Origin: Glycomyces algeriensis | GTDB taxonomy: Bacteria > Actinomycetota > Actinomycetes > Mycobacteriales > Micromonosporaceae | Direction of reading: 5' to 3' | Assembly: GCF_027622855.1 (NCBI RefSeq) | Contig: NZ_JAPZVR010000017.1 | Span: 1-64,000 of the forward strand | DNA: 64,000 bases | Shown: positions 41,271 to 48,796 of the stretch, piece after piece | Position numbering within the stretch: position 1 is the stretch's first letter | Layout of the letters: every line of letters starts with the position of its first letter | Notes under the pieces: model-generated | Databases searched by the model: none | What the model saw: the letters and a program-made list of their open reading frames with translations, nothing else | Told to the model about the DNA's origin: nothing | Program-made: the position numbers and the translations under genes

Positions 41271-42215
41271 ATGACGGGGTTCGAGCGCTGGGGCGCGGCG
41301 ATGGCTCGGGCCCTGTACGGGCCTGGCGGGTTCTACCGGCGCGAGCTGCCGGGGCGCCACTTCGCGACCAGTGCGCAGACCCCTGCGTTCGCGGGGGCGA
41401 TCGCGACGCTCGCCGACCAGGTCGACGAAGGCCTGGGGCGCCCTGCGGGCTTCACCGTGGTGGACGTGGGCGCCGGTGGCGGTGAGCTCTTGGAGCGCCT
41501 TTCCGGGCTCCTCGACGAGCGCGTCCGCCTGGTCGCGGTGGACCTGCGGCCCAGGCCCGCGTACCTGCCGGGCCGCGTCGAATGGCTCGCGGAGCCCCCT
41601 GAGCGGATCGAGGGGCTCCTGATCGCGTGCGAGCTGCTCGACAACGTGCCGTGCGACGTCGCGGTGGTCGACGCCCGCGGCCGCGCCCGGTACGAGGAGG
41701 TCAGCGCGGCGGGCGAGACCCGCCTGGGCGACCGGGTCACGAAGGAGGACGACGCCTGGCTCGCCGAGTGGTGGCCGATCATCTCGGAGGGCGAGCGCGC
41801 CGAGATCGGCGCACCCCGTGAAGCGCTGTGGCGCAACCTGACCGCGCGCCTGGTCCGGGGCACGGCCCTGGCGATCGACTACGGCCACGTGCGGGACGAC
41901 CGGCCGAAGGCCGGCACGATGACCGGGTTCAAGGACGGGCGCGAGACCCCGCCGGTCCCGGACGGCACGAGGGACGTCACCGCGCACGTCGCGGTCGACG
42001 CCGTCGCCTGCGACCGCCTGGAACCGCAGCGGGACGCCCTGCTGCGGCTCGGCCTCGACGCGACCCTGCCGCCGCTCCCGATGGCCTTCCAGGACCCTGT
42101 CGGCTACGCCCAGGCGCTGGCCCATGCAAGCGCGGCCGCGCGTCTCACCGATCCGGCGGGGCTCGGCGCCCACTGGTGGCTCCGCACCGACCGCTGGGTG
42201 GCGCCGCGGCGATGA
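41271..42215 (+). CDS. SAM-dependent methyltransferase, MidA/DUF185-like
   Basis: A 314-aa protein. The opening FERWGAAMARALYGPGGFYRR and HFATSAQTPAF are typical of the MidA/NDUFAF7 family. The SAM motif is FTVVDVGAGGGELLERL near residue 62, and GLLIACELLDNVPCDV and LAIDYGH follow. In eukaryotes the relative methylates a complex I arginine; in actinobacteria the target is unknown. It is divergent from the DUF2520-pan operon and convergent with the phosphatase gene, 16 bp away. Confidence 0.87.
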   Translation: MTGFERWGAAMARALYGPGGFYRRELPGRHFATSAQTPAFAGAIATLADQVDEGLGRPAGFTVVDVGAGGGELLERLSGLLDERVRLVAVDLRPRPAYLPGRVEWLAEPPERIEGLLIACELLDNVPCDVAVVDARGRARYEEVSAAGETRLGDRVTKEDDAWLAEWWPIISEGERAEIGAPREALWRNLTARLVRGTALAIDYGHVRDDRPKAGTMTGFKDGRETPPVPDGTRDVTAHVAVDAVACDRLEPQRDALLRLGLDATLPPLPMAFQDPVGYAQALAHASAAARLTDPAGLGAHWWLRTDRWVAPRR

Positions 42216-42231
42216 CGCCGCGCCCGGCCGT

Positions 42232-43452
42232 TCAGAGCCGGGCGATGATGAGGGAGATGTCGTCGGGCGCGCCGCCCGCCACGCCGAGCTCGTCGAGCAC
42301 CACGTCGGCCATCTGCCGCGGGGGGAGGTCGCAGTGGCGGGTCAGGGTCTCGCACAACCGGTTCAGGCCCGCGTCGATGTCCTCGTCGCGGCGTTCGATC
42401 AGGCCGTCCGTGTAGAGCACGAGGGTGTCCCCCGCGGCGTAGGGCTGGCCTGCCTGCGAGCAGGGGACGTGCTGCGGGCGGGCGCCGAGCGGGGGGTCGA
42501 GGGCCTGGCTGAGGAGGTCGCATCGGCCGTCCGGGTGCACGAGCGCCGGGGGCGGGTGGCCGGAGTTGCTGTAGATGATGAGTCCGCTCGCGGGGTCAAC
42601 CAGTGCCTCGACGGAGGTGGAGTTCAGTGCGCCCTCCATCGAGCGGGCGTACAGGGCGAGGACTTCGAGGGCGTGGGCGGGCCGTTCGAGGGCGCGGATG
42701 GCGGCGTTCAGCACGCTGCGGAGCATGCCCATGACCGCGGCGGCCTCGAGCCCGTGGCCGACGACGTCGCCGACGCCCACGGCGAAGCGGCCGTCCGAGA
42801 GGTCGATCACGTCGTACCAGTCGCCGCAGACGTTCAGGCTCTCGGTGGCGGGCAGGTACCGCACGGCGATGTCGGCGTGCTTCTCGAGGTCCGGGGTCAG
42901 CAGCATGGCCTTCTGGAGCGTGACGGCGACCTGGTGGTCGCGCACGCTGGCCTGGCTCAGCTCCACATTGTGGTTCTGGAGCTCGCGGGCGCGTTCGAAG
43001 AGCTCGGCCTCCCGTGCCATCGCCGCGGAGGGGGCCTCGGCCTGCGGGTGGCGGGCGTCGTGGGCTTGGACGAACGCCGTCACGTCCTCCGCGCGGATGA
43101 GGATCCATTCGACCGGGTCGTGCGGACCGGCGACCGGTGAGTTGATGAGCGACCACCAGCGCTCCTCGAACGCGGGGGTCCCGCCGGTGGGGACGTCGTA
43201 GTGGAGCAGGGCCATGCTGTGCCGCCGCCCGGTCTCCATGACCCAGTTCAGCGAGGTCCTGACGTTCCGCTCGCCGCTGGCCTCGGGATCGGGGAACACT
43301 TCGAAGATGGGGCGCCCGATCAGGTCGTCGCGGCCCATGCCGGTGGCCTCCATGTAGGCCGGGTTGGCGGCGACGACCACGAAGTCCCGGGAGACGACCA
43401 CGCAAGGGGTCGGTGTCGCCGCGAACAGTGCAACGTAGTCCAGATCCGTCAT
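42232..43452 (-). CDS. PAS-domain PP2C (SpoIIE-type) serine phosphatase
   Basis: A 406-aa protein. The N-terminal PAS domain is about residues 1-130 (CVVVSRDFVVVAANPAYMEATG), with a helical linker to about 170. The PP2C/SpoIIE phosphatase domain has GDWYDVIDLSDGRFAVGVGDVVGHGLEAA and ends with LGVAGGAPDDISLIIARL. Such enzymes dephosphorylate anti-anti-sigma factors in stress pathways. ATG 43452 is chosen over a TTG three codons earlier. No anti-sigma partner lies next to it. Confidence 0.9.
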   Translation of the reverse strand: MTDLDYVALFAATPTPCVVVSRDFVVVAANPAYMEATGMGRDDLIGRPIFEVFPDPEASGERNVRTSLNWVMETGRRHSMALLHYDVPTGGTPAFEERWWSLINSPVAGPHDPVEWILIRAEDVTAFVQAHDARHPQAEAPSAAMAREAELFERARELQNHNVELSQASVRDHQVAVTLQKAMLLTPDLEKHADIAVRYLPATESLNVCGDWYDVIDLSDGRFAVGVGDVVGHGLEAAAVMGMLRSVLNAAIRALERPAHALEVLALYARSMEGALNSTSVEALVDPASGLIIYSNSGHPPPALVHPDGRCDLLSQALDPPLGARPQHVPCSQAGQPYAAGDTLVLYTDGLIERRDEDIDAGLNRLCETLTRHCDLPPRQMADVVLDELGVAGGAPDDISLIIARL

Positions 43453-43649
43453 TTCAGACAACCCCTGCGTCCCGGGCGGTGCAGCCGTGCCCTTCGGTCC
43501 CTCCCGCCACTGTATACGCCGGTGGGAGGGTGCAAGGGGAACATGGAAATGCCTCCCGCCTCGAGCCCCGCCGACGGCTCCGCGCCTGTTGGATCATGAA
43601 AACCGTTAGCGGTAGGCGGCCTCTCGGGTTTCGGTCTCGCCTGCCGCCC

Positions 43650-44585
43650 TCAGACCGCGGCGGGGGTCTTCTCGATCTTCCGGTATTCGCTGGGGCTCTT
43701 GCCTTTCCGGCGCTTGAAGGCGTTGCTGAAGCCGAACTGGTCGGCGTAGCCGATCCTGCGGGCGACCTGGGCGACGGTGAGGTCGGGGTCGGCGAGGAGT
43801 TCCTCGGCGAGCTGCATGCGCCATTCGGTGAGGTAGGTCAGGGGCGGTTCGCCCATGATCTCGTTGAAGCGCTTGGCGAGCAGCGCGCGGGAGACGCCCG
43901 CCTCCCCCGCGAGGTCGGCCACGGTCCAGGGGTTCTCGGGCCGGGTGTGGATGGCCTCGAGCGCGGGTCCCGCGACGGGGTCGGAGAAGCCGCGGTACCA
44001 GACCGGGGCCGAGCGTCCCTGCTGGTCGAACCAGGTGCGGAGGGTGCAGACGAGGCCCCAGTCGAAGAGGCGGTCGATGAACGCCTGCGTGCCGGGCTTG
44101 CGGCTGCTGATGTCGATCACGCAGGCGTCGAGCCACACGCAGATGTCGGAGTCGTCGTCGACCACCAGGACGGGCGGGAGGGCGCGCAGCAGGCGTTCGT
44201 GGCGGCGGCCCGAGGCGCGGTACGCGCCCACGAACAGGGCCGTGGCCTCCCCGTCCTCGTTGAGCGGCTTGGGCATCGGCATTTCGGCGCACTCTTCGGG
44301 GTGGAAGCAGGTGAGCCAGTAGTCGAGGTGCGGGCGGTCGACGGACGCGGCCTCGTCGGCCATCCTGAACGGCTCGCCGCCGCTCACGATCGCGGTCTGG
44401 CCGGCCTTCAGCGCGACGCGCGTGCCGTCGGCCAGCATGATCACGCCGCCGCCGCGCGCCACCGTGACCATGGTGAGCGGGGCCGCGTCGTCGAAGCTGA
44501 CCACCCACGGGGCCTTGAGGATCGCGTCGCTGAGGATCGCGCCTTCAGCGCGGATGCCACCGAGGAGTTCACTGAGCGGGTCCAT
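43650..44585 (-). CDS. AraC-family regulator, copy 1
   Basis: A 311-aa AraC regulator with an N-terminal cupin-like sensor domain and a C-terminal double helix-turn-helix: WTVADLAGEAGVSRALLAKRF and LTVAQVARRIGYADQFGFSNAFKRRKGKSPSEYR. It is divergent from the quinone-reductase gene at 44694 and probably controls it. A second, clearly paralogous pair lies at 46939-48542. A TACGAT box ends six bases before the ATG, suggesting a leaderless transcript. Confidence 0.93.
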   Translation of the reverse strand: MDPLSELLGGIRAEGAILSDAILKAPWVVSFDDAAPLTMVTVARGGGVIMLADGTRVALKAGQTAIVSGGEPFRMADEAASVDRPHLDYWLTCFHPEECAEMPMPKPLNEDGEATALFVGAYRASGRRHERLLRALPPVLVVDDDSDICVWLDACVIDISSRKPGTQAFIDRLFDWGLVCTLRTWFDQQGRSAPVWYRGFSDPVAGPALEAIHTRPENPWTVADLAGEAGVSRALLAKRFNEIMGEPPLTYLTEWRMQLAEELLADPDLTVAQVARRIGYADQFGFSNAFKRRKGKSPSEYRKIEKTPAAV

Positions 44586-44591
44586 GCGCCA

Positions 44592-44597
44592 ATCGTA
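44592..44597 (-). promoter_or_regulatory. -10 box TACGAT of AraC copy 1 (leaderless)
   Basis: TACGAT is followed by six bases and the ATG. The 17 bases before this ATG resemble those before AraC copy 2. The tagacga/tcgtcta pair (44596-44602 and 44635-44641) may be a regulator site. Confidence 0.5.
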
Positions 44598-44693
44598 GAC
44601 GAACTCGCATGGATCGGAGCGTCACGGCCATCGCTCGTCTAGGCGATTCCGGCTGTACTGGAGACCAGGCACCGAGACCACCTGGAGCACACC

Positions 44694-45341
44694 ATGACCG
44701 CAAAGACCGCCCTCGTCGTCGTCGCGCACCACCGCGCCGACTCCCTCACCGCCCGCATCGGCGACGTCGTCGCCGCCCGCCTCAAGGAGGCCGGGTACGC
44801 GATCGACCTGCTCAACCTGCAGGCCGAGGGGTTCGACCCCCGCATGACCGTGGCGGACCAGCCCGACTGGGACGACCGCGACAAGGCCTACTCCCCCGAA
44901 GTGCAGTCCCATATGGACAGAATCACGGCCGCCGACCTGATCGTCCCGGTCTTCCCGGTCTACTGGAACGCCCCGCCCGCCCTCCTCAAGGGCTGGATCG
45001 ACCGGGTGTGGAACTACGGCTTCTCCTACGGCCGCAGCAAGCCCCGCCTCGCCGGGCGGCGCATGCTGTGGATCGGCACCGCCGGCGCCGCGGAGGGCGA
45101 CGAGTACTGGGCCTCGCTCCAGAACATCCTCGACCTCACACTGCGCGACGGCATCTCGTACTACAACGGGATCGCCGAAGCCGCCGTCGAGGTCCTGCCC
45201 GACGCCGAGGGCGAGCCGCAGATCGTCGACGGCACCGGCAACTTCACCAAGGGCGAGGCCCTCACCGGCGAGCAGCGCACCGCCCACTACCGGGCGCTCG
45301 AGCAGCGGGCCATCGAACGCGTCGAGAAGTTCCTGGCCTAG
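44694..45341 (+). CDS. Flavodoxin-fold NAD(P)H dehydrogenase (quinone), copy 1
   Basis: A 215-aa protein of the NQO/MdaB-like flavodoxin family. TALVVVAHHRADSLTARIGDVVA is the FMN-phosphate region, followed by ADLIVPVFPVYWNAPPALLKGWIDRVWNYGFSY and GRRMLWIGTAGA. It should reduce quinones or related substrates with NAD(P)H. It is divergent from AraC copy 1. A paralogue at 46939-47547 shares the HHRADSLTA and GWIDRVWNYG segments. Confidence 0.88.
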   Translation: MTAKTALVVVAHHRADSLTARIGDVVAARLKEAGYAIDLLNLQAEGFDPRMTVADQPDWDDRDKAYSPEVQSHMDRITAADLIVPVFPVYWNAPPALLKGWIDRVWNYGFSYGRSKPRLAGRRMLWIGTAGAAEGDEYWASLQNILDLTLRDGISYYNGIAEAAVEVLPDAEGEPQIVDGTGNFTKGEALTGEQRTAHYRALEQRAIERVEKFLA

Positions 45342-45348
45342 ACGGAGC

Positions 45349-45383
45349 GGCCGGTACCCCTTGTCTCCCAAGGGGTACCGGCC
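45349..45383. terminator. Bidirectional terminator
   Basis: A perfect 14-bp stem (45349-45362 with 45370-45383) and a 7-nt loop gtctccc, between the convergent quinone-reductase and ferredoxin genes. Confidence 0.85.
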
Positions 45384-45387
45384 CTGC

Positions 45388-45579
45388 TCATTCCAGCCGC
45401 AGCGCACCGGCGGGGCACAGGCGCACCGCGTCGGCCACCTCGTCGTCGCAGTCCTCCGCCTCATCGGCGAGGAGCACGACCCGGCCGTCCTCGTCGTCCT
45501 GGTCGAAGTGCCCGGGTGCGGTCAGCGCGCACATGCCCGAACTCGCGCACGCCTCCGTATCGGCGATGATCCTCACCAT
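45388..45579 (-). CDS. Small ferredoxin of the P450-partner type
   Basis: A 63-aa protein, typical of [3Fe-4S]-type actinobacterial P450 ferredoxins. The ligands are C11 and C17 in EACASSGMCAL and the later Cys in RLCPAGAL. The middle cysteine of a full 4Fe-4S set is replaced, as is common. It follows the P450 gene on the same strand by 9 bp and should pass electrons to it. Confidence 0.9.
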   Translation of the reverse strand: MVRIIADTEACASSGMCALTAPGHFDQDDEDGRVVLLADEAEDCDDEVADAVRLCPAGALRLE

Positions 45580-45588
45580 GACTCCTCC

Positions 45589-46848
45589 CTACCAGGTCAC
45601 CGGCAGTTCGGCGACGCCGTAGAAGCTCTGCCCGGTCACCAGCGGCACCTCCGCGACCGGGACGGCCAGCCGCAGGCCCGGGAACCGCTCGATGAGCCCC
45701 GCGAACGCGATGCGCATCTCCATGCGCGCCAGCTGCTGCCCCAGGCACTGGTGCACGCCGTGCCCGAACGTCAAGTGTCCCTTGGCGTCACCGGTCACGT
45801 CCAGCTTCTCGGGCTCGATGAAGTGCGCCTCGTCCCGGTTCGCGGTCTGCACCGAGACCGTGACGTACTCGCGCGCCTTGATCTGGTGCCCCTCGAACTC
45901 GAAGTCCTCCTTGACCTGCCGGATCAGTCCGGTGTGGATGATCGTGAGGTAGCGCAGCAGCTCCTCGACCCCGCCGGCCATCAGCTCGGGCCGCGCCCGC
46001 AGCAGCTCCCACTGGTCGCGGTTCTCCAAGAGCGCCATCGTGCCCAGGGCGAGCATCTTCGCGGTCGTCTCGTGCCCGGCGACGAGCAGCAGGATCGCCA
46101 TGCCCGCGACCTCCTCGTCGGCCAGCTCCGGGTCGGCGGCGAGGTCGGAGAGCAGGTCGTCCGTGGGATTCGCCCGCTTCGCCGCGACCAGCTCGCCGAT
46201 GAACGCGAAGAGGTTCAGCATGGCGGCCTGCTTGCCCTCGCCGGTCTCGTCGGTGGTGAAGATCGCCCGGCTGTCCGCCTCGAACCGCTCGCGCTGGTCG
46301 TAGGGGACGCCGAGCAGTTCGCAGATCATCATGGCGGGCACGGGGACCGCGAACTCGGCGACGAGGTCGGCGGGGTTCGGCCCGGCGGCGAGGGCGTCGA
46401 GCCGATCCTGCACATGCGCGGCGATACGCGGTTCGAGCTGCTTCATGCGCTTGACGGTGAAGACACCGGTGAGCTTGCGCCGCAGGCGGGTGTGGTCGGG
46501 CGGGTCCATCTCGATGAACATGCCCGGGGTGAGCGGGAAGTCGCCCTCGAAGTCGAGGTAGGCCTCCAGGGCGGGCATCGGGATCGGCACCTGGGCCGGG
46601 CTGCCGAGTGTGGAGCTGAACCGGGTGTCGGCCAGGACCTTGCGGGCGAGGCGGTGGCTGGTGACGAGCCAGCCCAGGCGGCCTTCGGGGTAGTACCGCA
46701 TCCGCCGCATCTCGGCCCCGCGGTGCAGGGCCATGACGGCGGCGGGCGGGTCGAACGGGTGGTCGCGTTCGAGCGGGATGCCGTAGGGCGCTTCCGCTGC
46801 GGCGGTTTCAGAAGCAGTGATCTCAGGAGTTCTGTCGGGTGCTGACAC
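45589..46848 (-). CDS. Cytochrome P450, copy 1
   Basis: A 419-aa bacterial class I P450. The I-helix motif is LLVAGHETTAKML, the K-helix ExxR is EELLRYL, and the heme loop is FGHGVHQCLGQQLARME with the axial Cys. It is soluble, without a membrane anchor. It forms an operon with the ferredoxin that follows. It is a paralogue of the P450 at 50598-51824. The substrate is unknown. Regulation may involve the AT-rich palindrome at 46892-46918. Confidence 0.95.
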   Translation of the reverse strand: MSAPDRTPEITASETAAAEAPYGIPLERDHPFDPPAAVMALHRGAEMRRMRYYPEGRLGWLVTSHRLARKVLADTRFSSTLGSPAQVPIPMPALEAYLDFEGDFPLTPGMFIEMDPPDHTRLRRKLTGVFTVKRMKQLEPRIAAHVQDRLDALAAGPNPADLVAEFAVPVPAMMICELLGVPYDQRERFEADSRAIFTTDETGEGKQAAMLNLFAFIGELVAAKRANPTDDLLSDLAADPELADEEVAGMAILLLVAGHETTAKMLALGTMALLENRDQWELLRARPELMAGGVEELLRYLTIIHTGLIRQVKEDFEFEGHQIKAREYVTVSVQTANRDEAHFIEPEKLDVTGDAKGHLTFGHGVHQCLGQQLARMEMRIAFAGLIERFPGLRLAVPVAEVPLVTGQSFYGVAELPVTW

Positions 46849-46891
46849 GGGTGCCTCCTCGGTGGTGTTCGATCGCGGCTCGCACGATCTA

Positions 46892-46918
46892 CGTATATAT
46901 AGGCTATACGTATATACG
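46892..46918. promoter_or_regulatory. AT-rich palindromic promoter/operator of the P450 operon
   Basis: cgtatata (46892-46899) is the inverse of tatatacg (46911-46918), and tatacgtata (46905-46914) is a perfect palindrome. It lies about 45 bp before the P450 ATG, in a GC-rich background. Confidence 0.6.
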
Positions 46919-46938
46919 CGAATCGCGCAAGCCGCCCC

Positions 46939-47547
46939 TCAACCGGCGAGCAGCTTGTCGACCGCCACGTCCGCGCGGGCGAGCAGCGCCGCATAGTGGC
47001 GCTCGCGGTCCGCGCCCTCCAGGCCCTTGGCCTCGCTGTCGAACAGGGCCTCGGTGTGCACGTCCGTGACGTCGCAGAACTCGCTGATGCCTCGCCGCAG
47101 CGCCCCGTCGAGCAGCGCTCGGGTGAGGTCCGAGTTGGGGTCGTCCTCGGCGAGCCCGGCCAGCCCGAGCCACAGCATCCGCTTGCCCGCCATGGGCTTC
47201 TCGCGCCTCCCGTAGGTCAGCCCGTAGTTCCAGACCCGGTCGATCCAGCCCTTCAGCAGGGCGGGCAGGCCGAACCACCACACCGGGAACACGGCGGCGA
47301 CGAGATCGGCGGCCAGCAGCCGCTCGGCGTGGGCGTGCACCTCCGGCGAGTACCGCTTGTCGCGGTCGCCGTAGTCGGGCTCGTCCTCGACCCGGTTGCG
47401 CGGGTCGAACCCCTCGGCGTGCAGGTCCAGCAGGTCGACGCGGTACCCGGCGGCCTCGAGTCGGTCGGCCGTGCGGCGCGCGAGGACCGCCGTCAGCGAA
47501 TCGGCGCGGTGATGGGCGAAGACGACGAGGGCGGTGGGCTTGTCCAT
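46939..47547 (-). CDS. Flavodoxin-fold NAD(P)H dehydrogenase (quinone), copy 2
   Basis: A 202-aa paralogue of the protein at 44694-45341, with ALVVFAHHRADSLTAVLARRTADRL, FPVWWFGLPALLKGWIDRVWNYG and GKRMLWLGLAGLA. ATG 47547 (MDKPTALVV) has AAGGACA upstream. It is divergent from AraC copy 2, mirroring the first pair. Substrate and inducer are unknown. Confidence 0.87.
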   Translation of the reverse strand: MDKPTALVVFAHHRADSLTAVLARRTADRLEAAGYRVDLLDLHAEGFDPRNRVEDEPDYGDRDKRYSPEVHAHAERLLAADLVAAVFPVWWFGLPALLKGWIDRVWNYGLTYGRREKPMAGKRMLWLGLAGLAEDDPNSDLTRALLDGALRRGISEFCDVTDVHTEALFDSEAKGLEGADRERHYAALLARADVAVDKLLAG

Positions 47548-47654
47548 GCGGGTGTCCTTCCGGTGGTGCCGCCCCTGCGGCGGCGCCCCTTCAGTACAAC
47601 TCGAACGCCGTGGACGGACCATGGTCGAGAGCGGCCGAAACCTTCGCGGTCGTC

Positions 47655-47660
47655 TACCGT
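47655..47660 (+). promoter_or_regulatory. -10 box TACCGT of AraC copy 2 (leaderless)
   Basis: TACCGT followed by six bases and ATG 47667, the same spacing as in copy 1. The shared upstream tcgtctac precedes it. Confidence 0.5.
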
Positions 47661-47666
47661 TGCGGC

Positions 47667-48542
47667 ATGGACCCGCTCAGCGACATGCTCGCCGACATCC
47701 GCGCCGAGGGCGCCGCCGTGCACCAGGCCGCGCTCGATCCGCCGTGGCGCCTCAGCTTCGGCAGCGATGCGCCGCTGACGATGGTCACCCTCGTCGCCGG
47801 GAGCGCCGAGCTCGTCCTGGGCGACGGCACGATCCGACCGCTCACCGCGGGATCCACCGCGATCGTCCGCGAGCCCTTCGACCTCGTCGACAATGGATCC
47901 ACACTGGACCAGCCGATCCTGGCCATTCCGATAAGTGAAGCGCCGCAAGGAGGCCGGGACGTGCTCATCGCCGGGACCTACCGTCCCGCGAGCGCCCGGC
48001 ATCAGCGGCTGCTGCGCGCGCTCCCCGCCGCGCTCGTCCTCGACGAGGAGGTGGAGGACGTGCTCTGGCTCCACTCCATGCGCGACGCCCTCACCCGGGC
48101 GAAGGCGCCCGGCGGGCAGGCCATGCTCGACCGCATCCTCGACTGGGGGCTCGTGTGCACCCTCGGCTGCTGGTTCGAGCGCCAGGAGGCGGCCGCGCCC
48201 GGCTGGTACCGGGGCGCGCTCGACCCCGTCACCGGCCCCGCGCTCGAGGCGATCCACCGCCACCCCGACCGGGCGTGGACCGTGGAGAACCTCGCCGCGC
48301 GCGCGAACGTCTCACGCGCGCACTTCGCCAAGCGCTTCACCGAGGTCATGGCGCAGCCCCCGCTGCGCTACGTCGCCGAGCGCCGCATGGAGCTCGCCGC
48401 CGACCTGCTCGCCGATCCGGAGGTCCCGGTGGCCGCGGCCGCCGCCGCGGTCGGCTACCGCGACCCGTTCGCGTTCTCCACCGCGTTCAAACGCCACCGG
48501 GGCCTGAGCCCCCGCGACTACCGGTCGCAGCGGCGCCGGTGA
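47667..48542 (+). CDS. AraC-family regulator, copy 2
   Basis: A 291-aa paralogue of the regulator at 43650-44585. Both begin MDPLS, share the LSFGSDAPLTMVT-type cupin start and WTVENLAARANVSRAHFAKRF, and end with an FAFSTAFKRHRGLSPRDYR helix-turn-helix. ATG 47667 is preferred over an upstream ATG at 47610 because of the leaderless promoter and the paralogue. It probably controls the divergent quinone reductase. Confidence 0.92.
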   Translation: MDPLSDMLADIRAEGAAVHQAALDPPWRLSFGSDAPLTMVTLVAGSAELVLGDGTIRPLTAGSTAIVREPFDLVDNGSTLDQPILAIPISEAPQGGRDVLIAGTYRPASARHQRLLRALPAALVLDEEVEDVLWLHSMRDALTRAKAPGGQAMLDRILDWGLVCTLGCWFERQEAAAPGWYRGALDPVTGPALEAIHRHPDRAWTVENLAARANVSRAHFAKRFTEVMAQPPLRYVAERRMELAADLLADPEVPVAAAAAAVGYRDPFAFSTAFKRHRGLSPRDYRSQRRR

Positions 48543-48555
48543 ACATCGAAGCCGA

Positions 48556-48711
48556 TCACAGTCGCGCCACGAGCCAGCCGACGCCGGCCAGCAGTGCGAT
48601 GAGGCCGAAGAAGACGTAGATCGCCAGCTCGACCCATTCGCTCGCCGAGCTCGGGCGCCAGAAGCGCCTGCGCTGCCGCCCGGGTTCGTTCCGGTCAGGG
48701 GTGTCGTTCAT
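48556..48711 (-). CDS. Small single-span membrane protein
   Basis: A 51-aa protein. A charged N-terminus (MNDTPDRNEPGRQRRRFW) is followed by one hydrophobic helix (about residues 27-49, ELAIYVFFGLIALLAGVGWL). It is convergent with AraC copy 2, 13 bp away, and divergent from the ABC-F gene. Function unknown; coding is supported by the clear basic-then-hydrophobic pattern. Confidence 0.6.
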   Translation of the reverse strand: MNDTPDRNEPGRQRRRFWRPSSASEWVELAIYVFFGLIALLAGVGWLVARL

Positions 48712-48796
48712 GGGTCCAGGGTAGGCAGTGGACCCCACCGGATCCAACACGGCAAATGACTTTGACGCAGTGCTGTTGACCGCAGAGAATCCTCCC

